Of a DNA stretch of 64,000 nt, positions 46,726 to 56,790 are shown in pieces. The notes under the pieces are model-generated. The model saw nothing but the letters and a program-made list of their open reading frames with translations, was not told the DNA's origin and ran no database searches. Source of the stretch: Haliotis asinina (Eukaryota; Mollusca; Gastropoda; Lepetellida; Haliotidae); assembly GCF_037392515.1 (NCBI RefSeq), contig NC_090291.1, forward strand, positions 38,959,001 to 39,023,000. The letters run 5' to 3'. Within the stretch, counting starts at the first letter, position 1. The number at the start of each line of letters is the position of its first letter. The translations under genes and the position numbers were made by a program.

Positions 46726-47319
46726 ATTGTGTCAAGTAAGTGACTACTGAAATATATGATCTGATCAAGTGACAAAACAATTGATCAAGAAAACGAAATT
46801 CTCTTAATGGGAAGCAGCGAGTACCACCTTTAGGAAATGTAACAACCCCGCCCCAACCCCAGTATGACACTCATCCAACTAACTGGGAGTTCGACACCCC
46901 AGCAACCTTTGAAAATTCGTGGATCCACCTAAGCAGGGAGTCTATATAGATGGGGAGAAGAAACTCCCCGAAAAGCCGCTGAACGTATGTCTCGGGTCGT
47001 TACGTAACCAGTGTAGCCAATATGGTGGCAGCGTAGTATTTAAGATTGAGCCCGGTTTATTCTCAACAGCTGTTTAAGTTCGCTGAGTGTTATAACAACT
47101 GAAATCCAACATGTTTAAGATCGGTTAACTATTTTGTCACTTCAGTTTAAGTGAAATAATTGGTATTAGTGTCCGTATTAGGACAGTAGATTTGTAGTAA
47201 AGTTTCAGGTCGGTATGTTTTTGCTCACTGGCTTCTATTGTCGATTCACCGCGAAGATAGACTAAATTGTGCCGATGAAAATTTCTTTCACACATTCGTT
47301 TAATTTTTAGGAGAACATA
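46726..47319. other. Intergenic stretch, nothing recognised
   Basis: No supported gene or repeat lies here. CGTTACGTAACC near 47000 is a short palindrome. Confidence 0.4.
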
Positions 47320-47938
47320 CCTTTAGGTGAAAGGTATTCGCAAGTAATATTGACAGCTTTATGACTTAAAAATTGTTAGAGTGTAATTGAGGTGTGTGAA
47401 AAATATGACATTTCGCTGTAGTGAGTGAGTAAGTTTAGTTTTACGCCGCACTCAGCAATATTACAGCTATATGGCGGCGGTCTGTAAATAATCGAGTCTG
47501 GACCAGACAATCCAGTGATCAACAACATGAGCATCGATCTGTGCAATTGGGAACCGATGACATGTGTCAACCAAGTCAGCGAACCTGACCACTCGATCCC
47601 GTTAGTCGCCTCTTACGACAAGCATAGTCATTTCACCATAGAAATGCTATACGCTGTTGTTTTAGTATTCCTAGTTACTTCCTCTAAAACATCTTTCACA
47701 TACACCTTTAATTCATATGAGGGGAATATACTATCAGCCGAACTGTGTTTGCAAGTAATAGTGATAGCTTCATCATCTAAAAAAGAATGTTAGGGTGTAT
47801 TTGAGGTGTGTGAAAAATGTGACAAATCGCCGATCAGCTCTGATCCGCCATTGAAATACTATACGCCGTTGTTTGAGTGTTTCTAGTTATTACTTCAAAT
47901 ACATCTTTCACATACACCTTTAATTCATATATAAAATA
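47320..47938. repeat. Local tandem duplication of about 200 bp, split by a family A insertion
   Basis: TTGAGGTGTGTGAAAAAT with GACA, and the word GCAAGTAATA, occur at 47320-47416 and 47750-47828. CATCTTTCACATACACCTTT plus AATTCATAT occurs at about 47690-47715 and 47910-47931. An antisense family A copy (47420-47632) sits between units one and two, and a LINE enters the third. Confidence 0.75.
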
Positions 47939-48893
47939 GTCTAAAATTATTCCCATTTTATTGTATGGGTCAGAGATTTGGGGCTTCACAAAGAGAGATG
48001 TAATTGAGAGAGTACAAAGAAATTTCTTTAAGAGATTTATAGGTATCAGTAAAACTGTTTCCACAAATGCCATTCTTGGTGAGACAGGCAGACACCCGCT
48101 TTGTGTTAAATATTATACACGCTGTATCAAATACTGGTGTCGACTATTATACATGGAACATCCAAAAGCCTGTTATGAGATGCTCAAGACATACTACAAA
48201 AATGGGAAAATAAGTTGGGTGTCACAAGTTAGATTATTACTTTGGTACACTGGTTTCTCATATGTATGGGTCGCCCAGGATTGTGGTCACGCTGAGATAT
48301 TTATTAAGCAGTTTCAACAACGCCGTGAAGATATCCAGTTTCAACATTGGCATTCTAAGATTAGTAATTCTCACTTTTGGGGGGCATATTCTGAACTGAA
48401 ATCACTATTAACTCCTGAGAAATGCATATCCGCACTTGCTGACAGACACGATTTGAGAAGAATCCTATGTAAGTTTCATTGTCTTTCACATAAGTTAAAT
48501 ATTCAACAGTATAGGTTTGATAAAACTGTTGAGAAAAGAATGTTATTATGCACTAAGTGCCAATTGCAGCAAATCGAGGATGAGTACCATTTTGTGCTTA
48601 TTTGTCCTTATTATTCTGGAAGCCGCAAGAAAATTAATCCATCATATTATCATGCTAATCCATCACGTGCTAAATATTATCAGTTACTGACATCAATTCA
48701 CTATGTGCACATACTAGCTTTAAGTATCTATTTGAAACGAAACTTACCAATTTGAGTATATTGGCAGTACACAACCCTCCACTCTTCGTACACCGCTGTG
48801 CACTGTTTCTTTTGAATATTTAATGTACTTTAGGCCATGTGGCCTTCGTACTGAAATAAATTGTCATTGTCATTGTCATTGTCATAATTCTTA
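47937..48893 (+). mobile_element. LINE, 5' truncated, 3' domain open for 264 codons, flanked by a target-site duplication
   Basis: The open frame (about 47946-48755) starts inside a reverse transcriptase protein at IIPILLYGSEIWGF. It continues with ERVQRNFFKRFIGISK, the C-terminal region and a zinc-knuckle-like CTKCQLQQIEDEYHFVLICP. These are typical of the post-RT part of CR1/L2/Jockey-group LINEs. The 3' UTR ends with the small hairpin GGCCATGTGGCC and (TTGTCA)n repeats, the simple-repeat tail used by some LINE clades. AATTCATAT on the left and AATTCTTAT on the right look like a 9-base target duplication. The RT catalytic core is absent, so it is a dead-on-arrival copy, but its open frame indicates youth. 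Confidence 0.85.
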
Positions 48894-49289
48894 TGAGGGG
48901 AATATACTATGGCTGAGGTTCTGTTAAACCAGGGATAATCTACAAAGTATGTACTCTATATTGTCTCCCTGGTTAAACACAAATGAAGTTGCACTGGGAA
49001 CGAGCCAAGTCACTGTGTGCGTTGGAGGATGACGAGGCACATGTTAATTAGTACAAATGGAAAAGAAAGCAAGCGAGTGACCTATCCCTGTTGTAGAGTA
49101 TCCCTGACCTAAGTAAATTATAACCTCAAATATAATGTGTTAAATTGAAAACGGTTTACATATTTTGCGCATAATGTTTGGTAGACTACTCATCTTCTTA
49201 CAAAGGAGTATCTGAGTGGATACCCTTCCTTTTCCTAATCATTGATCAACCCACCCTTACATATATCCACTTTTATCACACGGTGCTGA
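48894..49289. other. Intergenic stretch
   Basis: 48894-48920 resumes the duplicated host sequence split by the LINE (TATGAGGGGAATATACTATG). Nothing else is recognised. Confidence 0.45.
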
Positions 49290-49434
49290 TGTCACTCTCC
49301 AATAACGCGCTGCCATTTCATCTACTCTGACGTCACTAAGCAGTTCATTGGTCAACGCGAGGGAATACCAATGTTCTTGATGCAACGGCGTAAACAAGGT
49401 GATAAGGCTGTTTTTATCATAAGGACACATTGCC
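49290..49434 (+). promoter_or_regulatory. Putative promoter of the PPxY/FN3-like gene with a full CRE
   Basis: TGACGTCA at 49328-49335 is a complete palindromic cAMP-response element 100 bases before the ATG. CCAAT at about 49297 and inverted CCAAT (ATTGG) at 49347 flank it. The start codon sits in a strong context (GCCATGG). The role is inferred from position and motif. Confidence 0.5.
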
Positions 49435-51370
49435 ATGGCAGGACACGATAATCCGCCAACTTACAGCGAGGCAGTGCAGGTGCTTACACGTGAAATCCAG
49501 CACAAGTATGGAATCGATGCATCTGACGTGGGACGGGCGGTTCTTATGGGCAACTCCGATGTTGTCGCTATATTCCCACCCAAGGAACACGCCGGAAATC
49601 ATAGGTATGTACGACTATTTATAGATGATGTAGGTTACAACATTGTTCAGAGGGGACCATAATAAGTGAGACATAACTGTTCTTTGACACAAGTGTCCAG
49701 AAAATAGAAACAGTTGTTAGTGAGAGCACAACTACGAAAGGGTAAGTTTCCGCACTTAGTCGATAACATTCGTCACCTCTACTGCAGTAGGCTCTTTTCT
49801 TTTGCTGGACTTATTTCGGATCTCTACGAGCTATCGTAACTGTATAGTTTATCACACGCTTACAAATGACGTAGAGGTAAGATCGCTTTGTTTATCGGGA
49901 CCCTGAACACTTATGGAATGTGCTGAGCTGTTTTCGTACTAATTTACAGTGTGCATCATTCACTGTAAGATTTCAATCTTTCCAACGCATTTCAAATCGG
50001 TCCATGCTCCTGAAAAATAATGCTATTTATTAAGAACCATTATCACATCTAAAAGCGACATGACAGTGAAGTTGATATGAATAATAACCCAACCCAAACT
50101 CTGTCCATCCAAAATGAAGTGGCAGGAACAATGAGAATTCTTTTAAAGCCGCACTCCGATATAGGACCACAAGAATCAATTAACACATTGTAGATAACGT
50201 GCATGAACCTGTTCGGCCAGTCGTTCGTTCACCGATGCGTTAAGTCGCCTCCAACACCAAGCATACATGTTATATAATATTGTACAGATCTCCATGGCAA
50301 TACGGGAACATTCGATCCCCAATTTCTTAAGTGTCAAAAGCCTTGGGTGGTCTAGTGGTTAATGCGTCTCCCATAAAAAAATCATCATTATCCTTTCTTG
50401 CCATTGATTAGTTCGTAGGTAACACATGAATGATTGTTTTACGTTGTGTGAGCAATATTACAGCTATTCACGGCTAACGCTGGTAAAGGGGAAGGTTAGA
50501 TTCTCAACAACGTGTGATGCCAAGCTCTGTCGTGTTACTGGAATGTTGCGAACATGTCTGTCGATAGGTCGGTCTGTCGTTACTTCTTTTAGTTTTTTCG
50601 CTCGCACTTTCGATTGATGTATTTTTTATTTATTGATTTTAAGGCACTTCATAAACCAGTCTCCATCAGCGGTGACATCACCTACGTCTCCGAGAACGGG
50701 CAGCATACCTGGCGGCTCGGCAACACCAGAACGTCCTGCCAGTGAGATCAACTCAACAAGTGTGCACCAAGGAAACATAGATAATGTCTCGTATCAGTCA
50801 GGAGTTGGAAGTCAAAGACGATTTCGACATCCCATTCAGGATCCTATGGGCGTACTTGATCAAAAGTCACGTGAACACAGCTCACACGATGTACATCCGG
50901 GTAACTCCAGACCAGAGAATGTAGGCGCCGATCAGATTTCCAGTGAGAGCCCCAATCAGCCAATCCGGGTGGTTGCTTACCCTCTATCCGTTAGCTTTGA
51001 GCATGACTATCTAGAAATTCCGCATAATTGCACGCAGACTGATATTAACTGGGACCCTCCTGCTAATGCGGACTTGTTCGAGGGTTTAATATATAAATTA
51101 CAGATAATGGTTTCACGTAACTCACAAACAGTGATTGATTGGGAGGATGTTGCTGAGTGCACGAATAACCAGATTCGAGTGTACAGGATTGAAGAGGTGG
51201 TTATGATAAACAGAAAACGTTACAGAAGACTGTTTGGCAACCCCCCAAAACCGTTTGGTGTTGATGTGAAATTGAGAATCAGAGCTGAGGGAGTCCCCAA
51301 GGACTTGGAAGTGACAAGACGAGGTGTTTGGAGCGAAATTACTTTACGATTATGGCGAGAAACATCGTGA
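49435..51370 (+). CDS. PPxY-containing protein with FN3-like C-terminal region, 298 residues, two exons
   Basis: Exons are 49435-49604 and 50644-51370. The joint AG|G is in phase (NHR then HFINQ) with GTATGT donor and TTTTAAG acceptor. The N-terminus carries PPTYSEAV, a PPxY motif of the type bound by WW domains of Nedd4-family ubiquitin ligases. Residues about 60-165 are Ser/Pro/Asn-rich and probably disordered (SPSAVTSPTSPRTGSIPGG). The last 125 residues look like one fibronectin type III fold: INWDPPANADLFEGLIYKLQ, a WEDVAEC strand, VKLRIRAEG and SEITLRLW. No signal peptide or membrane segment is seen, so an intracellular adaptor is possible. I know no named family with this pair. The intron holds a scrap of family B at 50341-50376. 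Confidence 0.8.
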
Positions 51371-51507
51371 TTCAGTGAAGGAGAAGTCTGAGTTACCAAC
51401 GTATGTCTGCGATATTGACATTGCTCAGGACGTTTTGGATGGTCCTTCAATTTTGTAATATATATTTACACGAAATCATTCTTTTAATACAATATGTTAT
51501 TTGTCCA

Positions 51508-51580
51508 TGGGGCGGTTGGGTGGTCTAGTGGTTAAAGCGTCCGATCGTCACCTAGATGACTCAGTATGACATGGGCGTTC
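51508..51580 (+). repeat. Family B SINE, tRNA-like head fragment
   Basis: GGGGCGGTTGGGTGGTCTAG, TGGTTAAAGCG and GATCGTCACC match the head of B just after the stop codon of the PPxY gene, perhaps in its 3' UTR. Confidence 0.75.
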
Positions 51581-51989
51581 ATATTTTATACTCAATGAAT
51601 GGGACAGGGCAGTCACATTTGTCACTGTGTTACTGCACAAATATACATGAGTAAAATGCATACTGAAGTAATTATCACGATCGCAAGTGTGCCACACAAC
51701 TTACACGTAACTTGTGCAAAATTGGGATGGCCTAAAAGTCGTGACGGGCCGGGCCACCTGGTACTATTGAAAATTGATTGGAAACGAAATCTGCACATTT
51801 GCGTAGATAAAATTCCAAGTATTCGCTTCGTTTAGGTCGTATGACACTTACTCGTGTGATAATTCTCATTCTCTCTCTCTCTGTATATAGCTGGTACACG
51901 TATAAATGCCAATTGCAGTCACAAAACAGCCTGTCTCACTAATAACGTGTATATAAGGTAACGCTCTTACGCGATGGTTTGATAATCAG

Positions 51990-52910
51990 TGGTAGAAGTG
52001 TTCTCAGTAATAGGTGTAAAGAATGATCGCTCACGATCTGACATTTTTTATTCTTGGTGTTACTCATTCCTTTGCTGTCTGGTCACTCATTTTTTTTACA
52101 TCTTTTCTGTATTTCTGTACAGCAACTAAACATGTTGGGGCAGAAGAAAACCACTTACACATGTATGTTCACACTTGTATTTTACTTACTGTGTTGGCAT
52201 TACTGCTTTTGTATAGATGACTCATCATGCTTCATAAAAGCAGCGTCTCATGTAACAGGAGCTACATGAATGTAAACAGCGAGTGAACGAGTTATGTTTT
52301 ATTCCGCACACAGCAATATTCCAGCTATATGGCGGTGTTCTGTTAATAATCGAGTCTGGACCAGACAATCCAGTGATCAACAACAGGAGCATCGATCTGC
52401 ATAATTGGGAACCGATGACGTGTCGACCAAGTAAGCGAGTCTGACCACCCGATCCCGTTAGACGCCTCTGACGACAAGCATAGTCGCCTTTTGTGGCAAG
52501 CATGGTTTGCTGAAGGCTTATTCTACTCCGGATCTTCACATGTCCTATGAACAGTACAAACAAACAATACTGAACAAACTTTGTTGATAACAACTTCATT
52601 TACTTCATAACGACATTACTTTTCGATACAGATAGAGGAATGCTTGACAACGGTACAATAAGGTGTATCGAAATGTCGCGCTGTACGAAAAAATAAGTTG
52701 TTATATATCCATTCAATATTGTACGTCCCATATTTTACTATGCAACCCAGACAAAAGAACACTTAGAATCTGGGATTCAGTGCCTAATAAGTGCAAGTGT
52801 AATATGGTATGTTTTTTACAGAACTCTATATTTTTTGTTGAATATTAATGAAAATAGCTGTTTTTTAAATAAAAGTGTTTGTTGTGTTTTCTGGATGACG
52901 AGCCCTGATG
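51990..52910 (+). repeat. Dispersed segment E, interrupted by a family A/Penelope-terminus unit
   Basis: 51990-52270 and about 52680-52910 match the two halves of 44150-44600 in order (CACGATCTGACATT, ACTGCTTTTGTATAG, AGCAGCGTCTCATG; ATATGGTATGTTTTTTACAG, GTGTTTGTTGTGTTTT). Between them sit an antisense family A (52275-52540) and a Penelope-type terminus (52545-52680; minus strand ATCTGTATCGAAAAGT). Because the 44.1 kb copy lacks this unit, the unit inserted here later. Confidence 0.7.
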
Positions 52911-52935
52911 TCTTGTGTAGTTGTAATACATAGGG

Positions 52936-53950
52936 GATACCCAACGACCTTCCATGGAATACACAGAGGACACCAAACGACCTTCCATGGAACACACAGA
53001 GGATACCAAACGACCTTCCATGGAACACACAGAGGATACCAAACGACCTTCCATGGAACACACAGAGGATGCCAAACGGCTTTCCATGGTATACATAGAG
53101 GATACCAAACGACTTTCCATGGAACACACAGAGGATACCCAACGGCTTTCCATGGTATACATAGAGGATACCAAACGACTTTCCGTGGAATACACAGAGG
53201 ATACCAAACGATTTTCCATGGAACACACAAAGGATACCAAACGACCTTCCATGGAACACACAGAGGATACCAAACGACCTTCCATGGAACACACAGAGGA
53301 TACCCAACGGCTTTCCATGGTATACATAGAGGATACCAAACGACTTTCCGTGGAATACACAGAGGATACCAAACGACCTTCCGTGGAATACACAGAGGAT
53401 ACCAAACGACTTTCCGTGGAATACACAGAGGATACCAAACGACTTTCAGTGGAATACACAGAGGATACCCAACGACTTTCCGTGGAATACACAGAGGATA
53501 CCAAACGACCTTCCATGGAACACACAGAGGATACCAAACAACTTTCCGTGGAATACACAGAGGATACCAAACGACTTTCCGTGGAATACACAGAGGATAC
53601 CAAACGACTTTCCGTGGAATACACAGAGGATACCAAACGACCTTCCATGGAACACACAGAGGATACCCAACGACTTTCCATGGAACACACAGAGGATACC
53701 AAACGACTTTCCGTGGAATACACAGAGGATACCTAACGACTTTCCATGGAATACACAGAGGATACCCAACGACTTTCCATGGAACACACAGAGGATACCA
53801 AACGACCTTCCATGGAACACTCAGAGGATACCCAACGACTTTCCATGGTATACATAGAGGATACCAAACGACTTTCCGTGGAATACATACAAGATACCAA
53901 ACGATTTCCCATGGAATACACGGAGGATACTAAACGACCTTCCGTGGAAT
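52936..53950. repeat. Minisatellite, strict 33-bp unit, about 31 copies
   Basis: The unit is GAGGATACCAAACGACCTTC plus CATGGAACACACA. Its centre TTCCATGGAA is a 10-base palindrome. Marker units with CATGGTATAC fall at 53085, 53151, 53316 and 53844, all multiples of 33 apart, so no indel has entered for about 1 kb. Variation sits at few positions (CCTT/CTTT, ATGG/GTGG, AACAC/AATAC). Long open frames exist on both strands (341 codons plus, 292 minus), a consequence of a unit divisible by 3 without stops. I do not call a gene. Confidence 0.92.
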
Positions 53951-54094
53951 ATCCTTTTTATGCTTCTCAAGAGCATCAGACCTTATAGAAACTCACAATG
54001 TATGGATTAATGTTAACGCCATGTCAGATGTACAAAATATCATTCTGTTTTATTGGGAAGATCGTTACCGACTACATTAAATTCTAGTATAGTT

Positions 54095-54190
54095 TTGTTG
54101 GGTTGGGTCCCATTATGGATTCGAACCTACACCTTCAAAGTCAGCCAACTTATCGCCAGCCGAACCCCACCCAGCCACTGCGGCTTCCAC
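54095..54190 (-). repeat. Family C SINE fragment
   Basis: TTGGGTTGGGTCCC, GGATTCGAACCTACACC and CAGCCACTGCGGCTTCCAC resemble the antisense tRNA-like head of family C. Confidence 0.6.
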
Positions 54191-54571
54191 ACCAGTTAGG
54201 CAGCTTCTATCCACGCGCTTTGCAAACGGGACAAGAAAGGGTGTCAGTGCGTTGCACCGATATTAATGCATTCACCACCCCTTGCACAATAAGGGTGGTG
54301 TTCACTCAGTGATGCCCGCCCACAGATCCACGGGCAGATCTGTCATGAGGTTGACACGACAGGACGAAGTATACCGAGGAAGTGCAAAGTGAATCGGAGT
54401 TCATCTGAAGACGGTCAACCAGCGACCATTATTCGGGTTTCGACATTCGTGGCGCCATTGACGTCTGTTGGCACTATACAATGTGTACAGGGTGGCACAA
54501 CACGTTGGAATTTCGAACGACAACCAGCGCACGTGTGTGGCGCCGTCTCGTGAGACACGTGCAACTGGAAT

Positions 54572-54724
54572 GTGAGTGAATTTAGTTTTACGCCGCTTTT
54601 AGCAATATTCCAGCAATCTCACCAGAAAATGGGCTTCACACATTGTACCCATGTGGGGAATCGAACGCGGGTCTTCCGCGTGACGAGCGAACGCTTTAAC
54701 CACTAGGCTACCCCACCGCCCCGC
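54572..54724 (-). repeat. Family B SINE, nearly full length
   Basis: TTAGTTTTACGCCGCTTTTA, CACCAGAAAATGGGCTTC, GGGGAATCGAACGCGGGTC and CACTAGGCTACCCCACCGCC run the whole of B in antisense. Confidence 0.88.
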
Positions 54725-54799
54725 AACTGAAATGTATTATGATGCTATGTTTACAGGCACTAATGTTCTTGTGTATGCTTTTTGACGTGAACATGTGAT

Positions 54800-55040
54800 C
54801 TTTGTGGGTTAGCCCTGTGGTTAAAGCGTTCGCTCGTCACGTAGAAGACCAGGGTTCGATTCTCCACATGGGTGGAAGTCTGTAAATAACCTAATCTGGA
54901 CCAGACAGTCTGGTGATGAGCATCGTTCTTCGCAATATGGATACAATGACGTGTCAACCAAGTCAGCGATCCTTACCAACCGACCCCGTTAGTCGCAACT
55001 TACGGAAGATCAATTCTAACCCAAATCTTCATTACTGTAA
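54800..55040. repeat. Chimeric repeat: family B head joined to antisense family A
   Basis: 54805-54870 is the B head (TGGTTAAAGCGTTCGCTCGT, GGTTCGATTCTCCACATGGG). At about 54875 it changes to antisense A (GTCTGTAAATAACCTAATCT, AACCAAGTCAGCGATCC) without the B tail or the matching A end. It is the second example of the joint seen at 570. Confidence 0.75.
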
Positions 55041-55059
55041 CTACCCGTGAAGTTACTCG

Positions 55060-55175
55060 TTCTTTAGGCCTGAGCAACCAGTGCTAGTCGTAAGAGGGAC
55101 TAATGGGGTCGGGCTGTCAAGCCTGCTATAAATTGGTTAAAACTTGTCATCATATCCAAGCAGCATACAGTGATG
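55060..55175 (+). repeat. Family A repeat, fragment next to the Penelope-like element
   Basis: GAGCAACCAGTGCTAGTCGT, GGACTAATGGGGTCGGG and TTGTCATCATATCCAAGC are in sense order. Confidence 0.65.
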
Positions 55176-55179
55176 TTTA

Positions 55180-56309
55180 AGATCAAACTAAAAGTGTTTT
55201 ATGGTTCAACTTCTTTATCATACAAGGTCACAACGTTTCGAGACAGATTCTAGTCTCTTCTTCAGGTGAGGTGAGGATAAAACTAAAGGGTTGTAGTATA
55301 TATACACATAACAGTAGACCGATAACAATGGGTAACAAGATATACAGGTTGTATTGATTGATGTACAGGCTTCGACTGATTGATATACAGTCTTCAACTT
55401 ATGTACAGGCTGATTGGTGTGCAGGCTTGTGTTGATTAGGTTAACGAGTTGCAGGTAAAGATGTTTGGATAAAGATTAGTCACTGAGGATAAAGTGGTTC
55501 CATGCATTGGGTAAGTAAACACCTCCGTCTCTGTTGATTGAGGGCTTGTTCCGCTTGATTGCAATGGCTTCTAGGAGCTTCCGTTTTTTGAAGTCACTGG
55601 CGTTCCTAACTAATGTCCTGGTGTTGTCCCAAACAATCTTGTGATTGGGGTTGTGCATGATGTGTTCACATACGGCAGACTTCTGATCCAAATTTTTAAC
55701 TGATGTTTTGTGCTCTTTTAACCTGATAGTCAGTCGTCGACCAGTTTCACCAATATATGTCTCTTTACAACTACATTGGATCTGGTAGATGCATCCTGCT
55801 GGATTGTTGCATTTAGGTGTTGTTGGCCCGCGTCCATTAGCTGATAGTAGCGTTTTCAGGTTGGTGTCGCTACGGAAGGTGACGTCTATTCCTGTTGTTT
55901 TCTTGATGAGACGGCTGATGCGATGACTTATCTGGCCATGGTATGGTATGTTAATTCTGATGGGGGAAGGTTCCGGTTTAGTTGACTTGGGAGTTTCTTT
56001 CAGGGTCTTGGTGATGGTGTTGCTGACTAGATGGGGTGTGTACTGGTACACCATAACAACCGAGAAATCAGTTGTTTTGCTGCGTGAGTTTCCGTTCGCG
56101 ACTGACAAATCAAGAATGTGAGCCGAAAAATCTCCGAAGACGGCCGAGTGTGTTTCAAGTATTACCGACATTGCTTCCGATATGGTCGATGTGTTTCTAT
56201 TATTACCGCTAAATTGCCGATATGGCTGCAATTGTTTCGCGAGTGGGCTGCGTTTGTTTACATTTGAGATGCAATTCCTGAACTGCCCTCCATAGTATAC
56301 ATCATGCAT
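55180..56309 (-). mobile_element. Penelope-like retroelement, 5' truncated, with GIY-YIG endonuclease
   Basis: The minus-strand frame 56309-55476 (277 codons) contains INIPYHGQISHRISRLIKK, a linker, then CIYQIQCSCKETYIGETGRR with the Y..YIG core of GIY-YIG nucleases. LTIRLKEHK, SAVCEHIMHNPNHKIVW and a C-terminal NAWNHF complete the endonuclease domain of Penelope-like elements. The reverse transcriptase expected before it is missing; the first 110 residues of the frame have no clear family match and may be flanking sequence. Downstream, 55270-55180 has TCTGTCTCGAAACGTTGTG and ATAAAGAAGTTGAACC, the 3' terminal signature. The left limit borders a family A fragment and the right limit a minisatellite. 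Confidence 0.82.
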
Positions 56310-56790
56310 TATCTATTTCCAGTGTTACAACACCACATCCATGTATTCCCCGTTTCCTGTTATATAATCCTATCTATCTCCTGTTATATCACAGAAACTA
56401 TCCGTCTCCAATGTTGTGTCACAGAAAATGTCCGCCTCTTGTGTTATATCAGAAACTATTCTATCTACACTTTATGTTATTATTAGAATTATCCGTCTCA
56501 TATGTTATATCAAAGAAACTATCCGTCCTCTATATTACTGAAGAGAATATATATAAAACATTGTGTTTTATCGCAGGAACTGTCCGTCTCCTGTGTTATA
56601 TCGTAAAAACCATCCGTCTCCTGTGTTATATCGTAAAAACCATGCGTCTCCTGTGTTATATCGTAAAAACTATCCGTCCTCTATGTTATATCACAGAAAG
56701 TATCCGTCCTCAATGTTACTGAAGAGAAACTATCCATCTCCTATACATGATACTGTACAGAAACTATATGTCTACTGTTTTATCGCCCGA
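56310..56790. repeat. Minisatellite, about 30-bp unit, about 14 copies, decayed at the edges
   Basis: CTGTGTTATATCGTAAAAAC plus CATCCGTCTC is the central unit, nearly perfect for three copies at 56580-56670. Copies diverge on both sides. Plus-strand frames of about 100 codons are by-products. Confidence 0.88.

Noticed and set aside
52845-53933. Open frames of 341, 260, 292 and 163 codons on both strands
   Set aside because: All come from a stop-free 33-bp unit. Substitutions do not favour silent positions in any frame and no start context, splice signal or unique domain is joined.
54300-54560. Tc1 transposase remnant
   Set aside because: A few words (ACGTGTGTGGCGCCGTCTCG) recall Tc1 DNA-binding regions, but no run of residues is convincing.
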